A DNA stretch of 37,719 nt, taken from assembly GCA_023257255.1 (NCBI GenBank), contig JALRCR010000009.1:1-37719 (forward strand), written 5' to 3'. The DNA comes from Gammaproteobacteria bacterium. Lineage in GTDB: Bacteria > Pseudomonadota > Gammaproteobacteria > Ga0077536. Made by a program: the position numbers and the translations under genes. This document shows positions 1 through 8,458 of the stretch, piece after piece. The notes under the pieces were generated by a model that was given only the letters and a program-made list of their open reading frames with translations, did no database searches and had not been told where the DNA came from. Each line of letters opens with the position of its first letter. The stretch's first letter is position 1.

Positions 1-743
1 GAGAGCGAACCGTAATAGGCGCCGTCGTATTCGATAAGCATCGGCACCCGCCTCACGATGCCGTCGGGGTCGGGCTGCGGATTGAAATGCCCACCACTCC
101 GGGCCTGCGTCTGGAGTACCGGCAGATTCGCACCGAATCCGTCAGCGCGACGAAAGTTGATGTTTTTACCGGTAAAGGTGCCTTTGACAAAGGTCGGCGG
201 CGGCAAGGTGCCGATTTTGGCCGCGCCCGCCGGGTCAGCAGAAAAATTGAAGTAATACCCCATCACCACCGGCAACCCGGTGAGGGAATCGGCAAACTGC
301 TGATCGTAGTTAAGGCGCGTGCGCAGGGCGTCGAGCGTGCGCTGGAAACCGGCATCTGCGCGCAGATCGGTGGTGGCCAGTTGTTCCAGCACCTTCAAGC
401 CCGAACTGCTATCGGGTTCTGCAAACACGATGTCGAAGCCCAGCAGCCCGATCTTGTATTGGTCGAAAAGCCGGTGCACCAGGGCGGACAGTTTGTCGCG
501 CCCCCACGGCCAACGACCTTCGGCCGTCAGGCTTTTCTCATCGATGTCGACAATTACGATTCGGCTGTCGACAGTCCCCGGCATGGTCAGCAACAGGCGC
601 TGGTCGTAGAGCAAGTTCTCGGTGCGATCGATGACACCGATACGTAACCAGTTCGCGGCGTGCGCGATGAAAACGAGTAGCACCAGTAAACCCAGCGCAA
701 TCCGTACCCGACCTTCAAACACTCGCCTCAGCAGGTTGTCCAT
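1..743 (-). CDS. CHASE2-domain membrane sensor protein, C-terminus outside window
   Basis: This open frame starts at an ATG at 743 behind a purine-rich GGGGGAGAG and stays open to the window edge, giving about 247 codons. Residues 14-31 form one hydrophobic segment (IALGLLVLLVFIAHAANW), and a periplasmic CHASE2-type region follows, with DQRLLL, VIVDIDEKSL, GRWPWGRD and GLLGFDIVFAE. CHASE2 is an extracellular sensor domain usually coupled to an adenylate/guanylate cyclase, GGDEF, kinase or PP2C phosphatase output. The output lies beyond base 1 and cannot be seen. The gene is the third in a run with an RsbW-like HATPase and an STAS protein, so a PP2C phosphatase output would complete a partner switch, but a cyclase is equally possible. 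The CHASE2 call is fairly sure; the output is unknown. Confidence 0.8.
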   Translation of the reverse strand, partial: MDNLLRRVFEGRVRIALGLLVLLVFIAHAANWLRIGVIDRTENLLYDQRLLLTMPGTVDSRIVIVDIDEKSLTAEGRWPWGRDKLSALVHRLFDQYKIGLLGFDIVFAEPDSSSGLKVLEQLATTDLRADAGFQRTLDALRTRLNYDQQFADSLTGLPVVMGYYFNFSADPAGAAKIGTLPPPTFVKGTFTGKNINFRRADGFGANLPVLQTQARSGGHFNPQPDPDGIVRRVPMLIEYDGAYYGSL

Positions 744-800
744 CTCTCCCCCATCATGCTCAGGTCGTTGTTTTGCGGGCCAGCCTGCCGTTGCCGTGGC

Positions 801-823
801 GAACTGGCGTTTACCACCAGTTC
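801..823. repeat. Small inverted repeat at the end of the STAS gene
   Basis: GAACTGG at 801-807 pairs with CCAGTTC at 817-823 across a 9-nt loop. It overlaps the stop codon of the STAS gene and precedes the CHASE2 gene by about 60 nt. There is no T-tract. It could weakly attenuate read-through or protect the upstream mRNA. Confidence 0.3.
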
Positions 824-1148
824 AGCCTCCCGCGGGGCCCGGCACCGCGTTGTAGAGTGCGAATACCTTGTCCAGTCTGGCCAGCGCCAGAACGCTCAGC
901 ACCGGTTCGCTGATCTGCAACAGACCAAACCGGCTGCCCTTGCGCTTGGCCGCCTGATGCCCTTCCACCAGACAGGCGATGCCGGAACTGTCGATATAGG
1001 TCACCCCCGCCAGCTTGACCAGTGTGGCGGCACCGGCGGTGACCTGTTCGAGAATAAGCCTGCGCACTTCGGGGGCTGCCGACAGGTCAACTTCACCCGA
1101 CAGGCTGACTACGACAAACCCGTCCTGCTGCGTCGTCTCGTGTTGCAT
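822..1148 (-). CDS. STAS-domain anti-sigma factor antagonist (SpoIIAA/RsbV-like)
   Basis: The 108-aa protein is a single STAS domain. The hallmark motif YIDSSGIACL (residues 51-60) holds the serine that is phosphorylated in the SpoIIAA/RsbV family, and SGEVDLSAAPEVRR is the usual first strand-helix unit. Members bind an HATPase anti-sigma kinase and release its target when unphosphorylated. The ATG at 1148 is preferred over a GTG 48 nt upstream because it lies 2 nt after the stop of the HATPase gene and has GGAAA about 8 nt upstream. Its direct neighbour is the expected kinase partner; the CHASE2 gene follows. No sigma factor gene is visible, so the final target is unknown. Some proteobacterial pairs of this kind act on lipid transport or chemosensory targets instead. 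Confidence 0.88.
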   Translation of the reverse strand: MQHETTQQDGFVVVSLSGEVDLSAAPEVRRLILEQVTAGAATLVKLAGVTYIDSSGIACLVEGHQAAKRKGSRFGLLQISEPVLSVLALARLDKVFALYNAVPGPAGG

Positions 1149-1150
1149 AT

Positions 1151-1606
1151 TCAGTTTCCAGTGTTCCCGACGAGTGTGCTCGTGGGCGGCGCGCACAGGC
1201 GTTTTTGCATACGGAGCAGATTACCCGTTCCGCCGGCCAGATTGGCGTACTCGCAACGGTCCATGAGCGTGCGGATAAAATGCGTTCCAAGGCCACCGGG
1301 CCGGATATCTTCCAGCGCCCGCGGCTGGATTTCCTCAATCGCGACGGGCGGTGCGAAATCGAGCAACGCGATCTCGAGGAATACGCCGGCCTGTTTCATC
1401 CTGAGTACGATCTCGCCGGTCGCATTGCCCTGATAGGCGTGCTGAATGACGTTGACGCAGGCCTCGTTGACCGCGAGCACAACATCCGCCACCCAGCGCG
1501 CATCGTGCACCAGCCCCAATGCCGTCGCGCGGACGCGCTCGCGCACCGTTCCCAGCCAGGCTGGATCGGCCTTGAAACGCAAATCGAGGAGTAAGGGTTG
1601 AGTCAT
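1151..1606 (-). CDS. RsbW/SpoIIAB-like HATPase (anti-sigma serine kinase)
   Basis: This 151-aa protein is one GHKL ATP-binding domain of the HATPase_c_2 type. The N-box is VNEACVNVIQHAY (about residues 46-58), the G1-like segment is DFAPP (83-87) and the glycine lid is RPGGLGTHFI (102-111). Such proteins phosphorylate a partner STAS protein on serine and sequester a sigma factor or another regulator. The STAS gene starts 2 nt downstream, which strongly supports a kinase/antagonist pair. The ATG at 1606 was chosen over an upstream TTG at 1642 because the family begins close to this point; no strong ribosome binding site is visible. The C-terminal tail of about 14 residues after the domain is low in recognisable features. 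Confidence 0.85.
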   Translation of the reverse strand: MTQPLLLDLRFKADPAWLGTVRERVRATALGLVHDARWVADVVLAVNEACVNVIQHAYQGNATGEIVLRMKQAGVFLEIALLDFAPPVAIEEIQPRALEDIRPGGLGTHFIRTLMDRCEYANLAGGTGNLLRMQKRLCAPPTSTLVGNTGN

Positions 1607-1710
1607 GGCAAATCGCCGGGCGTCCCTCGCGCAGGCAGCCAAGCGCCCGGGACTGGCGGCTTCGACGCGCGCCGCGTCACCTTAAACTCAGCACAGCCGG
1701 CGCGCCAGCA

Positions 1711-1731
1711 AGCGGCTTTCGTGTGGCCGCT
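1711..1731. repeat. Inverted repeat downstream of the DUF1841 gene
   Basis: AGCGGC at 1711-1716 pairs with GCCGCT at 1726-1731 over a 9-nt loop. It is placed just after the DUF1841 stop on the minus strand. No T-tract follows, so any terminator function is weak. A second short repeat, GACGCG/CGCGTC at 1664-1678, lies further downstream in the same gap. Confidence 0.3.
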
Positions 1732-1744
1732 CAACACCGCGTAT

Positions 1745-2176
1745 TCAGGCCGCACGCAAGGCCCTCAGGGCATCGAGGTAGGCCTGTTCGTCAGGGAGTC
1801 GGCCGGCCGACTGCGCGCGCCAGAGTTCGGTCGCCAGACATTCAATCATCTGGTGTTCTACCGCATGTGCATCGGCCGCGTGCGCAACAAGCCTTTCATA
1901 CTCTGCGGCGATGCCCAGCGGCCGGTCGGCCGCCAGCTGTTCATGTAGCGCGATGTGCAGCCCCATGTGCAGAAAGGGATTGTGCTCAGGGGCATCACGG
2001 CCAAAGTCTCGAGCCACCAGATGCGGCACGTCGCCGAGTGTGGCGTGGTACTCGGGATGCTGCGCAATGACGCTGGCAACTATCTGCTCCACCCCTTCCA
2101 GCGCCGTCTTGTTGCAGGCCTTTTGCCAGACCTCATAGAAAAAGCGGCGAGTTCCTTCACGCGAATCAAACAGCAT
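1745..2176 (-). CDS. DUF1841 family protein
   Basis: The 143-aa protein matches the DUF1841 pattern as I remember it: an N-terminal MLFDSREGTRRFFYEVWQKA, then a central IAQHPEYHATL followed by NPFLHMGLHIALHEQL. Function is unknown. The family is cytosolic and rich in His and acidic residues (HPEYH, HMGLHIALHEQ). The ATG at 2176 begins 5 nt after the nth stop and is preferred over an upstream in-frame start inside nth that would add 44 Arg-rich residues unlike the family. The order rnfB-nth-DUF1841 is common in beta- and gammaproteobacteria, which supports co-transcription but not a function. Confidence 0.78.
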   Translation of the reverse strand: MLFDSREGTRRFFYEVWQKACNKTALEGVEQIVASVIAQHPEYHATLGDVPHLVARDFGRDAPEHNPFLHMGLHIALHEQLAADRPLGIAAEYERLVAHAADAHAVEHQMIECLATELWRAQSAGRLPDEQAYLDALRALRAA

Positions 2177-2181
2177 GGGGT

Positions 2182-2838
2182 TTACGCTCCGGCGTCGGCG
2201 GCGATGCGCGTCGCCTTTTCTGGCCACTCGCAGAACCTCTCGATGGGACAAGTCGAACACTTCGGCGACCTTGCGGTACACACGTAGCGCCCGTGCAAAA
2301 TCAGCCAATGGTGAGCATGCTGCAGATAGCGCCCCGGGATGATGGTCATCAGACCCCGCTCCACCGCCAGCGGGGTACCGCCGGGCGCGAGGCCGATGCG
2401 GTTAGCCACGCGAAAAATATGCGTGTCGACGGCCATCGTGGCGTGGCCGAAAGCGACGTTCAACACCACGTTCGCTGTCTTGCGTCCCACGCCCGGCAGG
2501 GCTTCCAGAGCCGCCCGATCTTGCGGGACCTCGCCCCCGTGTTTTTCCAGTAACGCACGACAAGTCTGCAGGATATTGCGTGCCTTCGAATTGAACAGCC
2601 CGATTGTCTTGATGAAGCCCTTGAGACCGTCCTCACCGAGAGCGAGGATGGCGGCCGGGGTGTTCGCGACCGGAAAAAGCTTCGCCGTCGCCTTGTTCAC
2701 ACCGATGTCCGTCGCCTGCGCGGACAAAATCACCGCGATCAGGAGTTCGAAGGCCGAACTGTATTGGAGTTCGGTCACAGGGTCAGGATTAAGCGCCGCC
2801 AATTGCTTGAACAAAGCGCCAGCCCGGCGCGGCGTCAT
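2182..2838 (-). CDS. nth: Endonuclease III (DNA glycosylase/AP lyase)
   Basis: Nth removes oxidised pyrimidines from DNA and cleaves the abasic site by beta-elimination. The 218-aa protein (E. coli 211) has the helix-hairpin-helix LPGVGRKTANVVL with the catalytic lysine, and VDTHIFRV with the catalytic aspartate. The C-terminal 4Fe-4S loop has the classic C-x6-C-x2-C-x5-C spacing in CTARSPKCSTCPIERFC. Its ATG overlaps the rnfB stop by 4 nt (ATGA), so translational coupling is likely. All catalytic and cluster residues are present. Confidence 0.97.
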   Translation of the reverse strand: MTPRRAGALFKQLAALNPDPVTELQYSSAFELLIAVILSAQATDIGVNKATAKLFPVANTPAAILALGEDGLKGFIKTIGLFNSKARNILQTCRALLEKHGGEVPQDRAALEALPGVGRKTANVVLNVAFGHATMAVDTHIFRVANRIGLAPGGTPLAVERGLMTIIPGRYLQHAHHWLILHGRYVCTARSPKCSTCPIERFCEWPEKATRIAADAGA

Positions 2839-3740
2839 GACTCGGCCCCGGACGCGGGTCGCCGCCCGCGCGCCCTGTTTATTGCGGCAAGAATTTCATG
2901 ACGCGCCTGCCCTGAATCGGCAGGCGGCGCTACATAGGCGGGCACAGCACTGGCAACGGCACGCGTCTCGCGCACCGCCCGTCGCTGCTGGCGGTCCAGG
3001 GCCGTGGACGCCTGCTCAGCCTGCCAGTTCACGGCTTCCGCCATCGCTTTGCCCTGAATGAAGTACGCCGTCAGGGGAATGCGCTCCCCACAAACCTCGG
3101 CACAGCGGCCGCATCCGCTACAGCGCGCCAGTCCCAGCGTCTCCGCCGCTTCGAGATCGGCGTTTGCCAGCGCACGGGCAAGCGGCGCGGGCGCAAGGGC
3201 GCAAGGGCAAGCGCTAGCGCAGTCGCCGCAGGCGGTGCAAGCCGTAATATCCGCGCCTGTACGAATGGCGCTCGCCGCCGCGCTATCCGCACGGGGCCAG
3301 GTTATCCGGGTCTGGGCCGGAACAAGTTCGATGCAATCGACCGGACACGGCGGCAGGCAGAGCCCGCACCCAGTGCAAAGTTCCGTCAAAACGCTGTGCA
3401 ACTGTTTGGGCGCGCCAAGAATCGCGTCGACCGGGCACGGCGCAATGCACTTGGTGCAGCCAATACAATCGCGCTCCCGGATCACGGCCCGTAGCGGCAG
3501 CGGCAAAGCCGTCTGTGTCAGCGCGTTAGCGCTGGCCTCCACCGCCTGCCCGGTGAGCAACTGAAGGCGTCGCTTGAGCGGGAGCCCTCCCGGGCTACAG
3601 CCGTCGACCGGGGCAAGCCCCACGGCCAGCGCGTCGGCGAAAGGGCGGCAGCCCGGATAGCCGCAGGCCGAGCACTGCGTTTGCGGCAAGTGTTGATTGA
3701 TGCTGTCGGCCAGCATCGCGGGCGATGGCGCGGCTGTCAT
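2835..3740 (-). CDS. rnfB: RnfB/RsxB-type ferredoxin subunit with an RnfC-like C-terminal di-cluster extension
   Basis: The 301-aa protein lacks the N-terminal membrane helix of E. coli RsxB and starts almost directly with the RnfB Fe-S domain (Cys 23, 26, 31, 48; TQCSACGYPGCRPFADAL). Two ferredoxin clusters follow (Cys 92/95/98/102 and 122/125/128/132). A spacer then leads to two more C-x2-C-x2-C-x3-C motifs (168/171/174/178 and 207/210/213/217) and the segment GERIPLTAYFIQGKA, which closely resembles the C-terminal part of RnfC/RsxC (its double 4Fe-4S domain ending in PSNIPLVQYFR). Five clusters are predicted. RnfB passes electrons within the Rnf ion-pumping or SoxR-reducing complex; no rnfA, C, D, G or E is in the window. 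metG ends 36 nt upstream. The physiological partner is unknown. Confidence 0.85.
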   Translation of the reverse strand: MTAAPSPAMLADSINQHLPQTQCSACGYPGCRPFADALAVGLAPVDGCSPGGLPLKRRLQLLTGQAVEASANALTQTALPLPLRAVIRERDCIGCTKCIAPCPVDAILGAPKQLHSVLTELCTGCGLCLPPCPVDCIELVPAQTRITWPRADSAAASAIRTGADITACTACGDCASACPCALAPAPLARALANADLEAAETLGLARCSGCGRCAEVCGERIPLTAYFIQGKAMAEAVNWQAEQASTALDRQQRRAVRETRAVASAVPAYVAPPADSGQARHEILAAINRARGRRPASGAES

Positions 3741-3776
3741 CGCGTCGGTTATCGCGGCGCCGATTGGCGGCGTCGC

Positions 3777-5813
3777 CTACTTGACCCGCATGCCCGGGGT
3801 GGCGCCGTCGTCAGCCTTGAGCAGAAACACGCCGCTGTCGGTGCCACTTGCCGCCAGCACCATGCCTTCCGAAAGGCCAAAGCGCATCTTGCGCGGCGCG
3901 AGGTTGGCCACCAGCACCACCAGTCGCCCGGTCAAGGCTTCCGGCGCATAGGCCGCCTTGATGCCCGCAAACACGGTGCGTTGCCCGCACTCGCCCACAT
4001 CAAGCAGCAATTGGACAAGTTTGTCGGCGCCCTCAACCGGGCGCGCCTCAACCACGCGCGCAATCCGCAGGTCGACCTTGGCGAATTCGTCGATGCTGAT
4101 TGTCGGATTCTCGACGGCGGGCGCTGTCGCGGCTGCGGTCGGCGCGCTTGCCGCCTGTACGGCTGTTTCCTGCTGCTTGCTCGCCTCCACCATCGCCTCC
4201 AGTTTTGTTTTCTCGATCCGGTTCATCAGGGGTGTAAAGGGCCCAATTGTGCAATCGCCGAAGGTCTCATCCAGCGACGCCCAATTGAGCGGGCCGCAGC
4301 GGAGAAATTGTTCTGCGGCATCAACCAGCGTAGGGACAACGGGCTTGAGGTAAACCATCAGCAGACGAAACGCGCGCAGACCCGTTCCACACACGGCGGC
4401 CAGTTCGGCTTTCGCCGCAGGATCTTTCGCCAGCACCCAGGGCTTGCGTCTGTCGATGTACTGATTGACCAGATCGGCCAACAGCATGACCTCGCGCATC
4501 GCGCGCGCGAAATCCCGAGCCTCGAAGCTGCGCGCAATCTCGTCGCGGGCCGCTTTAATGCTCTCCAGCACGCTCGAATCGTCGTCTAGCGCGGAGAGGT
4601 GACCGTCGAAATCGCGCGTCACAAAGGCGGCGCAGCGGCTGCCGATGTTGACCACCTTGCCGACCAGATCCGAGTTCACTCGAGCCTGGAAATCGTCCAG
4701 ATTCAGATCGATGTCGTCAATTGCCGGCCCCAGCTTGGCGGCGAAGTAGTAACGCAGGCACTCGGGGTTCAGATGGTCCAGATAGGTCCTGGCCGTGATG
4801 AAGGTGCCGCGCGACTTGGACATCTTCTGCCCGTCGACGGTTAGAAAACCATGCACAAACACGTTGGTCGGCAGCCTGAAATTGGCTCCGTGCAGCATTG
4901 CGGGCCAGAACAGGGTGTGGAAATAGGTGATGTCCTTGCCGATGAAGTGGTACATCTCGGCGGGGCTATCCGGGCGGGTGTAGAGCTCGAAGTCGATCCC
5001 GGTGCGGTCGCAGAGATTGCGGAAGCTCGCCAGATAACCAATCGGCGCGTCCAGCCAAACGTAAAAATACTTGCCCGGGTGGCCCGGGATCTCGAAGCCG
5101 AAATACGGCGCATCGCGGGAGATATCCCAGTCCTGCAAGCCGGCATCAAACCATTCTTGCAGCTTGTTGACGACGCCAGGCTGAAGGTCGTTCTGCGCCA
5201 GCCAATGCCGGAGCACAGTTTCAAAGTGACCGAGTTGAAAGAATACGTGGTCGCTGTCGCGCAGTTCGGGAGCCACGCCGCTCAGGGCCGAGACGGCGTC
5301 GATCAGGTCGGTTGGCGAATAAGTGGCCCCGCAATGCTCGCAGCTATCGCCGTACTGGTCCGGCGTCGCGCAGCGCGGACATTTGCCCCGGATAAAGCGG
5401 TCGGGCAGGAACATCTCCTTGACCGGGTCGTAGGCCTGCCGAATGGTCCGTACCGTGGTATGACCCGCATCGCGCAAGCGCTCGTAAATCAGGGCTGAGA
5501 TAGCCTTGTTCTCCGGCGAATGGGTGCTGTGGTAGTTGTCGAAGCCGATATTGAAGCCGGCAAAATCTGCGCGGTGCTGTTCCCACACCCGGGCGATCAA
5601 GGCCTCGGGCGTCACGCCTTCCTGCTGGGCACGCAGCATGATGGGCGTTCCGTGCGCGTCGTCTGCGCACACATACCAGCACTCGTGGCCGCGCATCTTC
5701 TGGAACCGCACCCAGATGTCGGTTTGGATGTACTCCACCAGATGCCCAATATGGATGGGGCCGTTGGCGTAAGGCAGGGCACTGGTGACGAGAATGCGGC
5801 GCTGGGGAGTCAT
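3777..5813 (-). CDS. metG: Methionyl-tRNA synthetase
   Basis: MetG charges tRNA-Met, including the initiator. The 678-aa protein is the long, dimeric form (E. coli 677). Residues 14-24 hold the HIGH-type motif [11 protein letters not shown], the zinc knuckle uses Cys 145, 148, 158 and 161, and the KMSKS loop is at 330-334. A C-terminal EMAP/tRNA-binding domain begins near residue 575 ([18 protein letters not shown]) after an Ala/Thr-rich linker. The ATG at 5813 follows a divergent intergenic region shared with apbC. That metG is followed by rnfB-nth is a conserved gene order. Confidence 0.98.
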   Translation of the reverse strand: MTPQRRILVTSALPYANGPIHIGHLVEYIQTDIWVRFQKMRGHECWYVCADDAHGTPIMLRAQQEGVTPEALIARVWEQHRADFAGFNIGFDNYHSTHSPENKAISALIYERLRDAGHTTVRTIRQAYDPVKEMFLPDRFIRGKCPRCATPDQYGDSCEHCGATYSPTDLIDAVSALSGVAPELRDSDHVFFQLGHFETVLRHWLAQNDLQPGVVNKLQEWFDAGLQDWDISRDAPYFGFEIPGHPGKYFYVWLDAPIGYLASFRNLCDRTGIDFELYTRPDSPAEMYHFIGKDITYFHTLFWPAMLHGANFRLPTNVFVHGFLTVDGQKMSKSRGTFITARTYLDHLNPECLRYYFAAKLGPAIDDIDLNLDDFQARVNSDLVGKVVNIGSRCAAFVTRDFDGHLSALDDDSSVLESIKAARDEIARSFEARDFARAMREVMLLADLVNQYIDRRKPWVLAKDPAAKAELAAVCGTGLRAFRLLMVYLKPVVPTLVDAAEQFLRCGPLNWASLDETFGDCTIGPFTPLMNRIEKTKLEAMVEASKQQETAVQAASAPTAAATAPAVENPTISIDEFAKVDLRIARVVEARPVEGADKLVQLLLDVGECGQRTVFAGIKAAYAPEALTGRLVVLVANLAPRKMRFGLSEGMVLAASGTDSGVFLLKADDGATPGMRVK

Positions 5814-5949
5814 AACTGCTGTTGCTGGGAGGGCCGGGTTGGAGACGGACGCGAAGCCTTTTGAAGGCCTACCAAGGGCTGTGATAAGCGGGTCAAAGGT
5901 AGCACCATTCTTGGGACGGTGTCATGGCGGGAACGGCCCGCTGTTACTG

Positions 5950-5955
5950 TACAAT
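5950..5955 (+). promoter_or_regulatory. Candidate -10 element for apbC
   Basis: TACAAT lies 32 nt upstream of the apbC start in the 174-nt metG/apbC divergent region. No good -35 hexamer is found at 16-18 nt spacing, so this is a weak call. Confidence 0.3.
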
Positions 5956-5987
5956 CCGGCCTCCCCCGACCTGAGGACTAACTGACC

Positions 5988-7076
5988 ATGCCGATTACCA
6001 AGGCCGACATCGAAGAGGCGCTGAAGCGCGATCAGGATCCGTATCTCGGCTGCGACGTGGTGTCTGCCGGCATGGTGAAAGGCATCGACATCACGGACGA
6101 GGCAGTGACCGTCCAGCTTGAATCCGGATTTCCGCTCGCCCGCTATGGCAGCGAACTGACCGCCCGCCTCGGCGCCGCGGTGGCAACGCTGGACGGCGCC
6201 CCGCCCGCCCGCTTCGAGATCACCACCCGCATCGTGACCCACGCAGTCCAGAAAGCGGTGAAGCCCCTGCCGGGGGTGCGTAACACCATCGCAGTAGCGT
6301 CCGGCAAAGGCGGGGTAGGCAAATCCACCACCGCCGTCAATCTGGCGCTGGCCTTGCGCGATGAAGGCGCCACCGTGGGGCTGCTTGATGCCGACATCTA
6401 CGGCCCCAGCCAGCCGCGCATGCTGGGCGCGCTTGGTCGTCCCGACTCCCGGGATGGCAAATCGATGGAACCCAAGCTCAGCTACGGCATTCAGTCGATT
6501 TCAATCGGCCATCTGGTGGAAGAAGACACCCCGATGATCTGGCGCGGCCCAATGGCCACCAGCGCGCTGGAGCAACTGCTGCGAGAAACCAACTGGCACG
6601 ATCTGGACTATCTCGTTATTGACCTACCGCCGGGCACCGGCGACATCCAGTTGACCCTCTGCCAGCGCATTCCGGTCAGCGGTGCGGTCATCGTGACCAC
6701 GCCGCAGGACATCGCCCTGTTAGACGCGCGGAAAGGCTTGCGCATGTTCGAGAAAGTTGATGTGCCAGTGCTGGGCATTATTGAGAACATGAGCTTGCAC
6801 ACCTGCTCCAGTTGCGGCCATGTCGAGCACATCTTCGGCGCTGGTGGCGGGGCCTCGATGGCCAAACAGTACGGCGTTGATCTGTTGGGCGAACTACCGC
6901 TCGACATTCGGATCCGCGAAGGCGTGGACAGCGGCAAACCGACGGTTGCCACCATGCCGGACGCACCGTCCACTGAGTTGTATCGCCAAATCGCCCGCCG
7001 CGTTGGTGCCAAGCTGGCGCGACGGGCACGCGATTACTCGAGCCGCTTTCCGAACATCGTTATCCAGAACACCTGA
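5988..7076 (+). CDS. apbC: Iron-sulfur cluster carrier protein ApbC (Mrp/NBP35 family)
   Basis: ApbC is a cytosolic P-loop ATPase that binds a 4Fe-4S cluster and hands it to apo-proteins. The 362-aa sequence has an N-terminal MIP18-like domain (residues 1-85), a deviant Walker A GKGGVGKS (106-113), DADIYGPSQPRML, the switch DLPPGTGD and the cluster-binding pair CSSC (Cys 273 and 276). The ATG at 5988 heads a conserved N-terminus. The gene is divergent from metG and precedes dcd by 18 nt. Many Fe-S proteins are encoded nearby (RnfB, Nth, IspG, CDGSH), but a direct client relation is only inferred. Confidence 0.96.
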   Translation: MPITKADIEEALKRDQDPYLGCDVVSAGMVKGIDITDEAVTVQLESGFPLARYGSELTARLGAAVATLDGAPPARFEITTRIVTHAVQKAVKPLPGVRNTIAVASGKGGVGKSTTAVNLALALRDEGATVGLLDADIYGPSQPRMLGALGRPDSRDGKSMEPKLSYGIQSISIGHLVEEDTPMIWRGPMATSALEQLLRETNWHDLDYLVIDLPPGTGDIQLTLCQRIPVSGAVIVTTPQDIALLDARKGLRMFEKVDVPVLGIIENMSLHTCSSCGHVEHIFGAGGGASMAKQYGVDLLGELPLDIRIREGVDSGKPTVATMPDAPSTELYRQIARRVGAKLARRARDYSSRFPNIVIQNT

Positions 7077-7094
7077 GCGCGGAGCGCAAACACC

Positions 7095-7661
7095 ATGCCC
7101 ATCAAGGCTGACAGCTGGATCAGGCACATGGCCGAGAAGCACGGGCTCATCGATCCTTTCGAGCCCGCGCAAGTACGCGAAGTGGAAGGCCGGCGGGTGA
7201 TTTCCTACGGCACCTCGAGCTATGGCTACGATTTGCGCTGCGCGCCGGAGTTCAAGGTGTTCACCAACGTCTATTCGGCGGTGGTTGACCCAAAGGCGTT
7301 TGACCCGCAGAGCTTCGTCGACATCAATGCCGAAGTTTGCATCATTCCACCCAACTCCTTTGCGCTGGCGCGCACCGTTGAATACTTCCGCATTCCGCGC
7401 AATATCCTGACGATCTGTCTTGGCAAGTCGACCTATGCCCGGTGCGGCATCATTGTGAACGTCACACCGCTGGAACCCGAGTGGGAAGGTCACGTCACGC
7501 TGGAGTTCTCCAATACCACGCCGCTCCCCGCGAAAATCTATGCCAACGAGGGCGTGGCGCAGGTGCTGTTTCTGGAGTCGGATCAACCCTGCGAAGTCTC
7601 TTATCGGGACCGCGGCGGGAAATATCAGGGTCAGCGTGGGGTGACGCTGCCGCGCGCCTGA
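7095..7661 (+). CDS. dcd: dCTP deaminase
   Basis: Dcd deaminates dCTP to dUTP, feeding dTMP synthesis through Dut and ThyA. The 188-aa protein has the GKSTYARCG loop (Ser112, Arg116), [16 protein letters not shown] with the catalytic Glu137, and the C-terminal [14 protein letters not shown] lid that closes over the triphosphate. Length and motifs are typical of the monofunctional trimer (E. coli 193 aa). It follows apbC after 18 nt and converges on the TusA-like gene with a 10-nt gap. Confidence 0.97.
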   Translation: MPIKADSWIRHMAEKHGLIDPFEPAQVREVEGRRVISYGTSSYGYDLRCAPEFKVFTNVYSAVVDPKAFDPQSFVDINAEVCIIPPNSFALARTVEYFRIPRNILTICLGKSTYARCGIIVNVTPLEPEWEGHVTLEFSNTTPLPAKIYANEGVAQVLFLESDQPCEVSYRDRGGKYQGQRGVTLPRA

Positions 7662-7680
7662 TCGGCGCGGGTCAGGTTTT
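7653..7680 (+). terminator. Candidate terminator of dcd
   Basis: CGCGCC (7653-7658) pairs with GGCGCG (7664-7669) around a 5-nt loop containing the dcd stop codon. A T4 run follows at 7677-7680, offset by about 7 nt. The stem is short and the T-run is displaced, so termination would be inefficient. Confidence 0.4.
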
Positions 7681-7911
7681 ACGGAGTTCGAGACGCCAGA
7701 CGCCAGGTTCATCCTCGCGCGCTGCGCATTCAATCTGCCCCAGTTGGGCAAACGCCCGAATGTCGAGCACGCTGTCAGGGTCAGTCACAAGCACAACGAT
7801 GCGGGCGCCGGGCGGGGCCACCGCCCAGGCCTTCTTCGTTTTCAGTAGCGGAATGGGGCAGTTGAGGCCCCGGACATCGACCAGCAGTTGCCCGTCTGCG
7901 CCGCTCGTCAT
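7672..7911 (-). CDS. TusA/SirA-like sulfurtransferase
   Basis: This 79-aa protein has the TusA fold signature: [18 protein letters not shown] with the active CPxP cysteine (Cys18), then a beta-rich segment with a DPDSVLDI turn. TusA relatives carry persulfide sulfur for tRNA thiolation, molybdenum cofactor or sulfur oxidation; which branch this belongs to cannot be told from sequence alone. Its ATG overlaps the msrB stop by 4 nt, so the two are translationally coupled. A link between sulfur trafficking and methionine sulfoxide repair is possible but inferred only from this coupling. Confidence 0.88.
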   Translation of the reverse strand: MTSGADGQLLVDVRGLNCPIPLLKTKKAWAVAPPGARIVVLVTDPDSVLDIRAFAQLGQIECAAREDEPGVWRLELRKT

Positions 7912-8306
7912 TCGCCGTGTGGTTTGAGGTCTAACGCCACGGAATTGATGCAGTAGCGCTGCCCGGTGGGCGCCGGCCCGTCGGGGAACAAGTGCCCCAG
8001 ATGCGCGTCACAGCGCGCGCACAGGACTTCTACCCGTACCATGCCGTGGCTGTGGTCGGTGCGGGTGGCGATGTTTTCGACCACGGCGGCATCCCAGAAG
8101 CTCGGCCAGCCCGAACCAGAGTTGTACTTGGTGCTGGAATCAAAAAGCTCCGCGCTACAACACACGCATAGGTATTTTCCCGCGGTCTTGCAGTCGGTGT
8201 AGAGGCCGGTGAACGCCCGCTCGGTGCCATGCTGTCGGCATACAGCGAATTGCTCGGGCGTCAGCTGACTTTGCCACTCGGCGAGGGTTTTTTCGATTTT
8301 CGACAT
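7908..8306 (-). CDS. msrB: Peptide-methionine (R)-S-oxide reductase
   Basis: MsrB reduces the R-epimer of methionine sulfoxide in proteins. The 132-aa protein has the zinc site (Cys 47, 50, 96, 99), [10 protein letters not shown], the [10 protein letters not shown] strand, and the catalytic Cys119 in GQRYCINS. There is no cysteine in the GSGWPSF loop where some MsrB keep the resolving residue, so thioredoxin may act directly or another Cys may resolve. Start ATG 8306 has a strong GGAGGAG 7 nt upstream. It is divergent from ispG. Confidence 0.96.
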   Translation of the reverse strand: MSKIEKTLAEWQSQLTPEQFAVCRQHGTERAFTGLYTDCKTAGKYLCVCCSAELFDSSTKYNSGSGWPSFWDAAVVENIATRTDHSHGMVRVEVLCARCDAHLGHLFPDGPAPTGQRYCINSVALDLKPHGE

Positions 8307-8458
8307 CAGTGTGCTCCTCCAGAATTTTTCCGCGGGCGCTGCGCTTCAGTCCAATACCCAACGGCCCCGTGCAGTATTCACCGCAAGCCCCGTTCCGGCA
8401 TAGCCCCCGCGCATCGACATGCCTCGCCAAACCACGAGAAACGAGGGGGAAAGCCGCT

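Noticed and set aside
3681-4589. A 302-codon open frame on the plus strand opposite metG
   Set aside because: It mirrors the coding frame of metG, is rich in His, Arg and Gly without domain features, and has no plausible start.
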